From an uncultured Clostridia bacterium (lineage in GTDB: Bacteria > Bacillota > Clostridia > Oscillospirales > CAG-272): DNA of 60,150 nt. Of the stretch, positions 8,900-17,771 are shown in pieces. The notes beneath the pieces are model-generated. The model was not told where the DNA came from and did not search any database. It worked only from the letters and a program-made list of their open reading frames with translations. Where the stretch lies: the NCBI GenBank assembly GCA_944391815.1, contig CALXUV010000016.1, positions 1 through 60,150 of the forward strand, in the 5' to 3' direction. The translations under genes were made by a program, and so were the position numbers. Every line of letters starts with the position of its first letter. Position 1 is the first letter of the stretch.

Positions 8900-10906
8900 T
8901 TGAAGAAAATAAATAATTTGTTTTCGGTTTCAGTATCAAAATTCAAAGGATTTTTCGGAAGATATACAGCCCTTTGTTGTCTGATTACGGCATTTCTTCT
9001 GGAAATTTACATAGAATCTTTCGCACGGCTTTCTGTAATTGATTGCTTTATTTTCATGTTCAAACGCCCGGTTGTGTTCCTGATGAATGTGCTTATCATC
9101 GCCGTTTTACTGTTTCTTTGTCTTTTTGTGAAGAAAAGTTTTGCTCTGTACGCAACTTTTTCTATCGTCTGGATAGCTATCGGTACTACAAACGGCATAG
9201 TTCTTCTGAACAGACCTTTTCCCTTTACGCTTTCAGACTTTCTTATTTTGCCTTCGGTTATAGGAATTATAACCGTTTACCTTAAAGTCTGGCAAATAAT
9301 AATAATTGCTCTTGCGATTGTTGCGGCAATCGTAGGTCTTGTTTTTTTGTGGAAAAAATGCGACAAACGTCCTTTGAGTCTTAAAAGAGACATCCCGAAA
9401 TTTATCTCAGCAGCTGTTTTACTGGCGACTTTGATCCCGGTTTCTTTCCTCAGCGGTTGGATTTCAAAAGATTATTCCGATATGAAAACAGCTTTTAACA
9501 ATTACGGTTTTCCTTACAGTTTTTCAACTACTGTTTTCCTTAGAGGTGTACAGAAACCGACCGGTTATGACAAGCCTGATATCGACGATTTGCTTGAACA
9601 GCTTAAAACGAAAAGAAGCGAAAACGAAAAAGAAGAAATTCACCCGAACATTATCTACGTTCAGCTTGAATCATTTTTCGATGTAAATTATCTGAAAGAT
9701 GTTACCTTCTCCGAAAACCCATGCCCGAATTTCACTGCGCTGAAAAAAGATTACCCGAGCGGATTTCTGTCTGTTCCACACATCGGCGGAGGAACGGCGA
9801 ATACCGAATTTGAAGTTCTTACGGGTATGAATATTGAGCATTTTTCAGCGGGAGAATATCCTTACATTATCTCTCTTGAAAATACCTTCTGCGAATCTAT
9901 CGCTTCGGTCCTGAAAACAAGAGGTTATTCTACTTCTGCCATGCATAACAACACCGGGACTTTTTACAGCCGTCATCTTGTCTATCCGAATCTTTCCTTT
10001 GACAAATTCATTCCGATTGAATTTATGTACAACGTGGAAGTAACTTCCGTGGGTTGGGCTAAGGACAAAATAATGCTGCCGGAGATTGATCAGTGTCTTA
10101 CATCAACCCCGGGAAGAGATTTTGTATTTACTGTTTCCGTTCAGCCCCACGGTGTATATCCGAATTATCCTACAGGCGGCTCTTTGTCTGTTGAAGGCGT
10201 CGAGGACGAAGAGCTACATAATATGTACAGTTATTACATAAATCAGATCTACGAGACCGATGCTTTCATAGGAGAGCTTGTAAGCAAATATTCCGAATCC
10301 GAAGAACCCACCGTCATAGTTTTTTACGGTGACCACCTGCCGGATCTTCAACTGACTGAAGACGATCTATCTAAGGGAAATCTTTATCAGACGGAATATG
10401 TAATATGGAGTAACTTCGAACTTTCTTCCGATAAGGATTCTCCTGATCTTGAAGCGTACCAGCTGTCAGCTTATTTACTGAAACTTTTGGGAATAGATGA
10501 CGGACTTGCTTTCGGAATACATAATTATTTCTCCGATAAAAATAACTATGATTATCTGATGAACCTTGCGGAATACGATGCCCTTTTCGGTGAAAGATAC
10601 TATTATTCAACCCGTCCGGACTACCGCAGTTCAGACATGATATTCGGCAACAGCGAAATCTCTGTTTACCGTGCGGAAATTTCCGACTCAAAGTTAAAGG
10701 TGACCGGAAAAGGGTTTAACAGATATTCAGTCGTTTATGTAAACAACAAAAAATACGATACTGTTTACATCTCGGAAACCGAGCTTTGGATTGAAAATTT
10801 CAAAGAAAGAGCAGACAAAATATACTATGTGAGTGTAAATCAGGAATCAGAGCACGGTTACGCTTTTTATACATCAAATAACGTTACTGCTGACTCCTCA
10901 CCTTAA
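8900..10906 (+). CDS. LTA synthase-family sulfatase-fold membrane protein
   Basis: 668 aa. Five N-terminal membrane helices (about 25-190) precede an extracellular alkaline-phosphatase/sulfatase-fold domain. Metal and nucleophile residues typical of LtaS are visible: E257 in VQLESFFD, the nucleophile T299 in GGGTANTEFEVLTGM, and FYGDH near 480. LtaS-type enzymes polymerise glycerol phosphate from phosphatidylglycerol; related ones modify other envelope polymers. After the enzyme domain the C-terminus (about 590-660) looks like an IPT/TIG-type beta domain. The start is TTG with AAAGGAGG 7-8 nt upstream. It is divergent from lnt, so the 175-bp gap drives two envelope genes. Stop TAA. Confidence 0.88.
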   Translation: MKKINNLFSVSVSKFKGFFGRYTALCCLITAFLLEIYIESFARLSVIDCFIFMFKRPVVFLMNVLIIAVLLFLCLFVKKSFALYATFSIVWIAIGTTNGIVLLNRPFPFTLSDFLILPSVIGIITVYLKVWQIIIIALAIVAAIVGLVFLWKKCDKRPLSLKRDIPKFISAAVLLATLIPVSFLSGWISKDYSDMKTAFNNYGFPYSFSTTVFLRGVQKPTGYDKPDIDDLLEQLKTKRSENEKEEIHPNIIYVQLESFFDVNYLKDVTFSENPCPNFTALKKDYPSGFLSVPHIGGGTANTEFEVLTGMNIEHFSAGEYPYIISLENTFCESIASVLKTRGYSTSAMHNNTGTFYSRHLVYPNLSFDKFIPIEFMYNVEVTSVGWAKDKIMLPEIDQCLTSTPGRDFVFTVSVQPHGVYPNYPTGGSLSVEGVEDEELHNMYSYYINQIYETDAFIGELVSKYSESEEPTVIVFYGDHLPDLQLTEDDLSKGNLYQTEYVIWSNFELSSDKDSPDLEAYQLSAYLLKLLGIDDGLAFGIHNYFSDKNNYDYLMNLAEYDALFGERYYYSTRPDYRSSDMIFGNSEISVYRAEISDSKLKVTGKGFNRYSVVYVNNKKYDTVYISETELWIENFKERADKIYYVSVNQESEHGYAFYTSNNVTADSSP

Positions 10907-11004
10907 ATTTTACTGCTTTTCTGTACGATTTTTCTTATAAACATATTTCCGTAAACTTAAAATTTCCGACAGTCGGAAATAATTATTTTTACAAATTTAA
11001 ACTT

Positions 11005-11076
11005 AAAAACCGCCTTGCTACGAAGTGAACCTCAAAAATCTGTCTTTGGGGTACCATCAGTGCAGGCGGTTTTTAT
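11005..11076 (+). terminator. nested-hairpin terminator after the LTA synthase gene
   Basis: Outer stem AAAAACCGCCTTGC pairs with GCAGGCGGTTTTT (one bulge), ending in a T-run. Inside is a second imperfect palindrome containing AAGTGAACCTCAAA and TTTGGGGTACCATC. The same inner core recurs at 37432-37515 and more weakly at 29062-29133. Confidence 0.75.
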
Positions 11077-11154
11077 TGATTGTATAAATTTTTGAAAGTG
11101 AATGAAATCTGTAAAATTTTGTCCGGAGATCAGGTTTCAAACCATTTGAAAATA

Positions 11155-11832
11155 TCAGAATCCGAGCTCTTCGGCTACAAGTATAACCTTTATTCTGCCT
11201 TTTTGCCTTTGCTGAGCGCATACCAGATAATCACAGCATATACGTCCTTCACTGTGACATCCGGCTGTCATCTCACTTTCTACTCCGTTACGGCATGACA
11301 TACATTCGCCGGTCTCACCGCAATATCCCGTGATTTTCAGTCTTTTTGCATTTGCGGGTGCTGCCATCCGCTTAACTCTCTTTATTGCTTCATCGAGATC
11401 CGAGGTGATTTTATTGTATCCGACGACTGCTATCACGCTTCTGGGACCGAACGCTATTGCGGCTATCCTATTGGCGTTGCCGTCAACATTGTAAAGCTCC
11501 CCTTTTTCCGTAACAGCGTTACATGAAGTCAGGTAAACATCGGCTGCAAGTGCTTCTATATGCCTTGCTCTGATCTGCTCTGCATTCAATCCCTTTTCAT
11601 ACCTGTCTATAAAACGGTATTTCTTATCCCTTATAAGTTCTGAAATTCCGCATTCGTCAAGCGTTACGGAACCGCCTACCCCTATACTGTCACCCTCGCA
11701 AAGAAGTTCCTTTACTTTATCATACGCTTCCTGTCTGCTCTCGACAACAAACGCCGTCATATTATTGGCTTCAAGTGCTTTGGCTGTTCTTTGAAGCCGT
11801 GAATAAATTACATTCTTCAAACTGTTGTTCAT
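11155..11832 (-). CDS. LUD-domain protein (lactate utilisation LutC-like)
   Basis: 225 aa. The N-terminal two thirds carry the LUD (DUF162) signature: ALEANNMTAFVVESR, GDSIGVGGSVTLDECG, a conserved EYLTSCNAVTE-like stretch (VYLTSCNAVTEKGELYNVD) and NRIAAIAFGP. LUD proteins are linked to lactate oxidation (LutC), but this single-gene clostridial form has no LutA/LutB beside it. Near the C-terminus there is a Cys-rich segment (YCGETGECMSC, then GRICCDYLVC) that could bind metal or an Fe-S cluster. The ATG overlaps the upstream SGNH gene's TGA (ATGA, 11829-11832), implying translational coupling. Confidence 0.82.
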   Translation of the reverse strand: MNNSLKNVIYSRLQRTAKALEANNMTAFVVESRQEAYDKVKELLCEGDSIGVGGSVTLDECGISELIRDKKYRFIDRYEKGLNAEQIRARHIEALAADVYLTSCNAVTEKGELYNVDGNANRIAAIAFGPRSVIAVVGYNKITSDLDEAIKRVKRMAAPANAKRLKITGYCGETGECMSCRNGVESEMTAGCHSEGRICCDYLVCAQQRQKGRIKVILVAEELGF

Positions 11833-12854
11833 TTCATTTTCTCCCAGTTGGCAACTTTAATTATAACATCTCCTATCAGAGACGCCATACGGGCAAATCC
11901 GTCATCTGTGGGATGAACTCCGTCAACCGTGCATTCTCCGATTTCTTTTCCGCAGAAAAACGTGCTTCCGTCGATAAAATATACATTATCATCGCCACCG
12001 GTAAATGCTTTGAGATAACTTTCCATAATTATAGCACGTCTTTGAAAATCATCCCTACTGTACTTGAAATCAGGACGTGTAACCATCAGATACGGGATAT
12101 CGGGATGTTTTTCCCTTATAGTTTTATACATCGGAAAATGGGTTTCTCTCAGCATAGCCTGTGAAGCGTTATGGTCATAGTCACATACGAATATCGACAT
12201 ATCAAGTCCGGCGATGTACTCTGCTATTGCTTTTTCACCTCTTGCACTGCCGGAAAAACCGAGATTTATGTAATCGGTATTTGTTTTTCTTGATATTATA
12301 GCTTCGTATGTTTTTCCGGGTCTTGTTGCACATCCGCCTTGTGTTATCGAAGAACCGTAATACACTATCGGTTTGCTGTTTAAATAAGGTCTGTGCTTTG
12401 AAAGTGTTGCGTTTTCGTTAAGTCCTATTTCGAGACTTTTTACGTCACCGTAAAGCGGCATATTCACCGTTATATCTTTTTCTCCGGCGGGCAACTGAAT
12501 TTCAAACTCATATTCAGCTCTTTCACCAAACGCCGGTTTAACAACTCCGGCATATACTGATTCGAATAAGCCGTCTATATACAGATCAAAACCGCTTTCC
12601 ATTAACGGAGTTGCGTGAAACATCTGGGAGTTTTTATCGGTTTTAACTTTAATCACTACACTTTGTGAATCTGTCCTGAAACGTATTCTTCCGCCGGCAG
12701 TATTTGTAGAATGCCCTTTTACGCCATCATTTACATTTGCCGCCACATTTTCGGGTATTCGCCTGTAAATACCTTTTTCAAGCTCAGGCTTATAAAGTCC
12801 GAATATCTCAAATGCTTCCTCTGTGATCGGATCATAATATCTGATATTTTCCAT
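11829..12854 (-). CDS. SGNH/GDSL-family hydrolase
   Basis: 341 aa. An N-terminal beta-sandwich (about 1-150; STNTAGGRIRFRTDS, then GFDLYIDG) precedes an SGNH hydrolase domain. Block I is YYGSSITQGG with the catalytic Ser, block II the Gly of NLGFSGSARG, and block V is DGVHPTDDGF with the Asp-His pair. This arrangement is common in enzymes that deacetylate carbohydrates or small esters; the substrate is unknown. No signal peptide is seen, so action is likely intracellular. GAGGAG is 9 nt upstream of the start. It is the middle gene of a three-gene operon between DUF1294 and LUD proteins. Confidence 0.85.
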   Translation of the reverse strand: MENIRYYDPITEEAFEIFGLYKPELEKGIYRRIPENVAANVNDGVKGHSTNTAGGRIRFRTDSQSVVIKVKTDKNSQMFHATPLMESGFDLYIDGLFESVYAGVVKPAFGERAEYEFEIQLPAGEKDITVNMPLYGDVKSLEIGLNENATLSKHRPYLNSKPIVYYGSSITQGGCATRPGKTYEAIISRKTNTDYINLGFSGSARGEKAIAEYIAGLDMSIFVCDYDHNASQAMLRETHFPMYKTIREKHPDIPYLMVTRPDFKYSRDDFQRRAIIMESYLKAFTGGDDNVYFIDGSTFFCGKEIGECTVDGVHPTDDGFARMASLIGDVIIKVANWEKMK

Positions 12855-12867
12855 AAATCTTTTCTCC

Positions 12868-13137
12868 TCATATTTTATAAATCAATAAAAATATCAAAAG
12901 TGCCGCCTGCCATAAAATTCCGATAATATTTATGATATAAAAATACGTGTGCTTAGTCTTATGACGGAAAATTTCCATAGCTGCAAGTGCTCCTGCTGCA
13001 CCGCCAAGAAATCCCGCAAGTAAAAGATGTTTTTCAGGTATTCTCCGCTTGCCTTTTTTTGCCCGGCTTTTGTCTGAAGCGTACATAATAAACGAAATGA
13101 CACTGATAACTATCAGATATACCAAAAAAATATACAT
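12868..13137 (-). CDS. DUF1294 small membrane protein
   Basis: 89 aa with start at 13137, the usual size of DUF1294 proteins; the open frame extends to 13218 without support. Features are an N-terminal helix, the conserved DKSRAKKGKRRIPEKHLL segment, a Gly/Ala-rich helix (GFLGGAAGALAAM), RHKTKH, and a C-terminal membrane helix. The function of the family is unknown. Its TGA overlaps the region of the SGNH ribosome binding site, so the two genes are closely coupled. Confidence 0.85.
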   Translation of the reverse strand: MYIFLVYLIVISVISFIMYASDKSRAKKGKRRIPEKHLLLAGFLGGAAGALAAMEIFRHKTKHTYFYIINIIGILWQAALLIFLLIYKI

Positions 13138-13300
13138 ACTTTTACCCGTCCCGATTTTTAAATTAATAACTGAAATATAGTATAGTTTTGTAGGAAAGCT
13201 GTTTTTCAAGTTTGACAAAAATGTGAATTTTTGCCTTTTAAATGATTTTCAACAGATTTATATAAACCGCAATATTATAGATTAATCAGAAATTACCAGA

Positions 13301-13328
13301 CAAAAGGGGACCGGACAATTCCGACCCC
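13301..13328 (-). terminator. terminator of the 1244-aa lipoprotein gene
   Basis: On the minus strand GGGG-TCGGA (13320-13328) pairs with TCCGG-TCCCC (13306-13315) across a 4-nt loop and is followed by TTTTGTC. Confidence 0.75.
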
Positions 13329-13362
13329 CTCTATAGATTTTTTGCCTTAAATAGCTGTTTAA

Positions 13363-16300
13363 TTATTGTTCAGCTGTTTTCAGGGTGTTTCCGGTGTACA
13401 TTTCAAAATCGCTTACTGTGTACTTTCCGCAGTCATTTCTGAATATAAGTCCTCTGAATGCCGCTGTGTTATCCGCATACAGATCACTTGCGTAATCTAT
13501 CGGACCGCCGGGAATAAGTTCACCGTTAATCATCACAGAAACGGTACCGTTCTGGTCATTTGCGATGAATGTTACAAGGAAGTTTTCGGTACTTTCTGAA
13601 ACAAGTACCCCCATGCAATATAACTTGCCGTCCTTAATCTCAAGAAGCGCCTGATAGTAATTAACACCATTTTTGAGTTTGTAGCCTTCTATCAGAACTC
13701 CGTCAGCAAGATCTTTGCCGTTGATTCTGAACTGCATTATATACTGGCTGGTATAAATTGCAGCGGGAAGTTTTGCATCCACGTCTACGTATCCAACTTC
13801 AAACGGGAACTTCATATCATCGTTAAGCTCATCCTGAAGTGTGATGTCTCCGGTGTATTCTTCTTTAACATCTGTGGAAGAGAGAACACATATAGGAGAA
13901 TCGCCGGTGTAATACATTATGTTATTGAAGTAATAGGAAGCATTTGCTTCGTTATTTTTGTTACTTATAAAAGAAAATCTGAAGTCATTTGCACGGAAAG
14001 CCATTGACTCTTCGACCGATGCAGCAAGCGGAGCCGATCCGACAAGAACGCCATCTGCGTAGAACACCATTTCATTTGAGTCGACATTGTAGCAAATCGC
14101 TATATTAGTAAACTTTGTCTCACTGAGCTGGATTTTTAACTCTGAATTGGAGCCTACAGTGAGCAGTCCCGTATCGCTGATATTGAACTGTCCTATATCC
14201 TTCTTTATAACTGTTCTGTCTTTGAAAGAGGAAGCAATTGTAGCGAATTTACCGTCAGAAGTTTTTGCTCCGGGCATTATATCAAACTCAATTACAAAAT
14301 TCGTTCCGGCAGGTATAGCATCATTTATATTTACGTTGAAATGCGGGTCTACAGACAAACTCTGCGGACCTCTTGTATACTCAAAGGCATACTGTCCATT
14401 TACCTGAACAGCTTTGAAAGTAGAAAACTTTGCGATAACCTCGATAAGATCGGTTTCATTATACGATGCACCGGACGGATTTATTCCAAAGTCACCAATC
14501 GACAAATCCGGGTGAACGGTTGCATCTACATACCCAACTTGCTTGCTTTCATGGGTAAGTCCAAGATAACTCATTTTCTCGCTGAAAGAAAGCAACTTAT
14601 CAAACAGAACACTAGTCTCACTGTATCCACAGTACTGACATGTCATCGTCTTAATTCTGGTACTCCAGTCAACAGTCTCATAGAACTTATGTCCGGTAGC
14701 CGGAATCATTTCTCCCTGTATTACGTTTTCGCCACAGGTAGCGCATTTCTTATAGTAATAACCTTCTTCATCACATGTGGGAGCCTGATAGTACTCGACA
14801 TCTACGAGGTCATGTCCTGTAGGTTCTCCGATCGGTTTATCTTTGTCAAGCTTGGTTGCTCCGCAGACAGAACATCTCTTGATATAATAAGAACCAAGGA
14901 GACAGTTGGAAGGCATCATTTCTTCAACAGCAACAAACAAGTCATTTCCATTATCATCAACATGGGTGCAATCACGATGTTCTTCGCTCGGTCCCTCCAT
15001 CGGAACAAATGATGTTTCGACGAAAGCAAGCTTTCCTATCACCATCGTGTATCCGTCATCACCGACGTCATAATTAGCTTTACCATCGGCCTTTACTCCG
15101 TCTTGGATACCATTTTCCCAACCGGTGGTATTAATAGTTATTGCCTTAAGATTTTTCAAATCAGGGTCTCTTGATATACTCAATGCCTTGACATCGAAAG
15201 TGAATGTATTCCAACCGACCTTATAGATGTTGTCTCTATCCGTGTCGAAGTAAATCTGATAATATGCAGCTTTTCCGGGTTCAGAAATACTTGTGCCACA
15301 GTCAAACTGAATCATAAATCTGAAACCGTCATTCACCATCTTTTTATCAGCATAGAAAGTGAATTCCATCATGGTGTTTATGTCGGAATATTCCTGCCAC
15401 CATTCATTGTCGATCGGGAAAGAAATACTCGTTGTTCCGGTTCCAAAGTTAGTGAATTTAAGTCCGAGGTTTTCGTTTTCTCCGATTTCTTCCTCAGGAA
15501 GTCTTTCAGGGAGCTTTGTAAACTCAACATCACCGTATGTAAAACTGTTGTTTTCGGCATCGTAAACAAATGTAATAGCAGGATCGGTAGCGAAGGTGAG
15601 ATTATTTTCATCCACCGTATACGCAAACTCTCCGACAACCGGAGTTTCGCCGTTCTTTATATTGAGAGAAACTGTCCGGAGGAATGTATCAAAGCTTACA
15701 GTCTGCTGACCGTCAGCACTAATGTATGTCACGGAATCATAAGCAGCGGGAACAAAAAGTGCAAATTCAGCGCCGTCTATTGCAACGGTAGCCTTATCAT
15801 CACTGAAAAGTTTAAGAACAGACTCGGTATATGTTCCGGTCTTTATGTCACTCTCTCCGATTTTAGGAGCCGTTCCGCCATCCCAGGTAAATGTTATGAC
15901 AGTTCCGTCCATCTTCCATTTACCGGTGAACTCGCCTCCGTCGACAGTCTTATCAGGATCGAATGTAATGTCACCTTCTACTCCGACGGAGAAATAAGCA
16001 TTGTCCTTATACAATATTGATATGGAAGAGTATTTGTTTTCCTCAACACCGAGATCTTTCTGCAAATCGACAATGTCATATTTATTTTCGGCACCTGAAA
16101 CAACCTTTGAGAGGCAAAGAACATTTGACATGAGAAGAGAGGAACTGAATACATCATTCTTCATCTTTGCTCTCAAAGTATCATTGTAAAGGGCAAGTAC
16201 TGAGTTGCGGTCGAGTTTAAGGACATCTACATACTTTGAGTACGTGTCGATGTAGGAAATATCTTCACCGACATAAACTCCGGTAGTTTCCTCATTACCG

Positions 16301-17097
16301 TTCATCATGCAAAGATCATCAATGTAGAAGAAAGTTTCAGCATCGGTTGAACTGGTGAGAGACAAACGGTAGCAACCCGGAAGCTCTGATCCCCAAAGAG
16401 GATAGCCGGAATTCGTGTAGGCAAGCGAGTTGGTTTTCTTTATACCGTCAATGAATATGTCATATACGCCCTTCTGGTCGTTGATCATAAGAGAAATAGT
16501 TATCCAACCTCTCTTATCTGCAGGATCATCACCGTACACAGTGTTGCCGGCGCAGTCCTTTATGTAGCCGTTTCCGATAACCAGAAATTCCTGCGAAATT
16601 GGCTTACTGCCGCCTTTTCTTCCGTAGACGCTGGCTTCAGTTCCGAAAAGACCGTCTTCAAAACGCACCTTGAACTGAAGCATGTGCTCGGATTCAAGGT
16701 CTGCCGCCAAAACGTTTTCTACCCTTACTCCAACATAAGGATCGGTACTTGAATCTTTGCGGTGAACAAGAAGCGTTCCGTCTGTCGTTGATCCGAACTT
16801 CTTGTCTACTACGTACGAACCGCCTTCCTTGACAGGCAAATTCAGGTAAGTGGTGTACGGAGCCTTGTCCGGGAGGTTTCCGCGTGCCGCGGCATCAAAG
16901 TTGAAATACACAAGGTAACCGCTCCTCGTGCCGTCATTATCCATTACGACATCTTCTGTTCCCGGATCCTCAGGAGTTTCGTTATCACCATTATCAGGAT
17001 CATCCTCAGGACCATCCTCCGGCTGACACGAAAACAGCATTCCGATCGGGAGCATAAGCAACGCAAGCAGTAACGCAAGCAATCTTATTTTTTTCAT
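13363..17097 (-). CDS. very large secreted lipoprotein with Cys-ribbon repeats
   Basis: 1244 aa. A signal peptide ends in the lipobox LFSC with Cys24, followed by an Asp/Glu/Pro-rich linker, so it is predicted to be anchored on the outside of the membrane. The body is beta-rich: at least two regions resemble concanavalin/LamG-type modules (about 60-240 and 890-1240, with YFNFDAAA and EFDIMPGA). About residues 690-830 hold three Cys-ribbon units (CSVCGAT, CATCGEN, CQYCGYS), two of them beginning with a GHD or GHKF motif, a pattern frequent in surface proteins of gut Clostridia. No catalytic motif is recognised; glycan binding is an inference. Start 17097 is set by GGAGTG upstream; 17106 also opens the frame. 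It has its own promoter and terminator. Confidence 0.85.
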   Translation of the reverse strand: MKKIRLLALLLALLMLPIGMLFSCQPEDGPEDDPDNGDNETPEDPGTEDVVMDNDGTRSGYLVYFNFDAAARGNLPDKAPYTTYLNLPVKEGGSYVVDKKFGSTTDGTLLVHRKDSSTDPYVGVRVENVLAADLESEHMLQFKVRFEDGLFGTEASVYGRKGGSKPISQEFLVIGNGYIKDCAGNTVYGDDPADKRGWITISLMINDQKGVYDIFIDGIKKTNSLAYTNSGYPLWGSELPGCYRLSLTSSTDAETFFYIDDLCMMNGNEETTGVYVGEDISYIDTYSKYVDVLKLDRNSVLALYNDTLRAKMKNDVFSSSLLMSNVLCLSKVVSGAENKYDIVDLQKDLGVEENKYSSISILYKDNAYFSVGVEGDITFDPDKTVDGGEFTGKWKMDGTVITFTWDGGTAPKIGESDIKTGTYTESVLKLFSDDKATVAIDGAEFALFVPAAYDSVTYISADGQQTVSFDTFLRTVSLNIKNGETPVVGEFAYTVDENNLTFATDPAITFVYDAENNSFTYGDVEFTKLPERLPEEEIGENENLGLKFTNFGTGTTSISFPIDNEWWQEYSDINTMMEFTFYADKKMVNDGFRFMIQFDCGTSISEPGKAAYYQIYFDTDRDNIYKVGWNTFTFDVKALSISRDPDLKNLKAITINTTGWENGIQDGVKADGKANYDVGDDGYTMVIGKLAFVETSFVPMEGPSEEHRDCTHVDDNGNDLFVAVEEMMPSNCLLGSYYIKRCSVCGATKLDKDKPIGEPTGHDLVDVEYYQAPTCDEEGYYYKKCATCGENVIQGEMIPATGHKFYETVDWSTRIKTMTCQYCGYSETSVLFDKLLSFSEKMSYLGLTHESKQVGYVDATVHPDLSIGDFGINPSGASYNETDLIEVIAKFSTFKAVQVNGQYAFEYTRGPQSLSVDPHFNVNINDAIPAGTNFVIEFDIMPGAKTSDGKFATIASSFKDRTVIKKDIGQFNISDTGLLTVGSNSELKIQLSETKFTNIAICYNVDSNEMVFYADGVLVGSAPLAASVEESMAFRANDFRFSFISNKNNEANASYYFNNIMYYTGDSPICVLSSTDVKEEYTGDITLQDELNDDMKFPFEVGYVDVDAKLPAAIYTSQYIMQFRINGKDLADGVLIEGYKLKNGVNYYQALLEIKDGKLYCMGVLVSESTENFLVTFIANDQNGTVSVMINGELIPGGPIDYASDLYADNTAAFRGLIFRNDCGKYTVSDFEMYTGNTLKTAEQ

Positions 17098-17135
17098 ATA
17101 TTGCACTCCTTTGCAAGATATATTTTCGTGCCCTT

Positions 17136-17164
17136 ATTATATCATTATTTATTATTTTAGACAA
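17136..17164 (-). promoter_or_regulatory. promoter of the 1244-aa lipoprotein gene
   Basis: On the minus strand TTGTCT (17159-17164), 17 bp, TATAAT (17136-17141), about 40 bp upstream of the start codon. Confidence 0.75.
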
Positions 17165-17292
17165 TGCAAAAAATCAATCTCGGGATGTATTTATTTTCCA
17201 TTTACGTTCGCTTTTTACAAAAAAATCGTAGAAAAAAACGGCTTATTTTTTACGTTTTGTGCAAAACCACCAACCATGCTGATAAGTTTTGT

Positions 17293-17688
17293 TTATTTTG
17301 TCTTTTTGCTTTCACTGATAAAATTTTTGAATTTCGGACGTGACGGAAACACAAGCGCCGAAGTAAATCCGAGGACAACAGCCGCCGTTATTCCGGCCGC
17401 AGTACCGGCAAGTCCGCCGCTGATTATCCCGAACGCACCGTACTGATCGATGGCTTTCGCCGTGCCTTTTGCAAGCGAATATCCAAATCCGGTAAGCGGA
17501 ACGGTAGCTCCGGCTCCCGCAAATTCAACAAGCGGGCGATAAAGTCCCAGTGCTGTAAGAAACACTCCTGCACAAACGTAGGAAACGAGTATTCTTGCCG
17601 GAGTCAGCTTGGTCTTATCGATTATCACCTGTGCAACGGCGCACAGCAAACCACCCACCGCAAATGCTTTCAATATTCCGATAATCAT
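17293..17688 (-). CDS. spoVAE: stage V sporulation protein AE
   Basis: 131 aa with ATG at 17688; a TTG at 17718 would add ten basic residues. It is a membrane protein of four helices with the SpoVA signature AFAVGGLLCAVAQ and FAGAGATVPLTGFG. It is part of the SpoVA channel that moves dipicolinic acid into the forespore and out on germination. It lies about 80 bp downstream of spoVAD. An apparent paralogue of SpoVAC (both carry AGAGTLVPITGFA-like motifs), as in other Firmicutes. Stop TAA. Confidence 0.93.
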   Translation of the reverse strand: MIIGILKAFAVGGLLCAVAQVIIDKTKLTPARILVSYVCAGVFLTALGLYRPLVEFAGAGATVPLTGFGYSLAKGTAKAIDQYGAFGIISGGLAGTAAGITAAVVLGFTSALVFPSRPKFKNFISESKKTK

Positions 17689-17771
17689 TTTAGTCCGTTT
17701 TTCCTTTCTGTAACCCAAACGGCGTTTTCGGTCTGACGTAAGTGCCTTAACGCCGGCTGCAAAACTATGAT

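Noticed and set aside
13060-13218. Longer N-terminus for the DUF1294 protein
   Set aside because: The family begins with the first membrane helix; the 27 extra residues are polar and unsupported.
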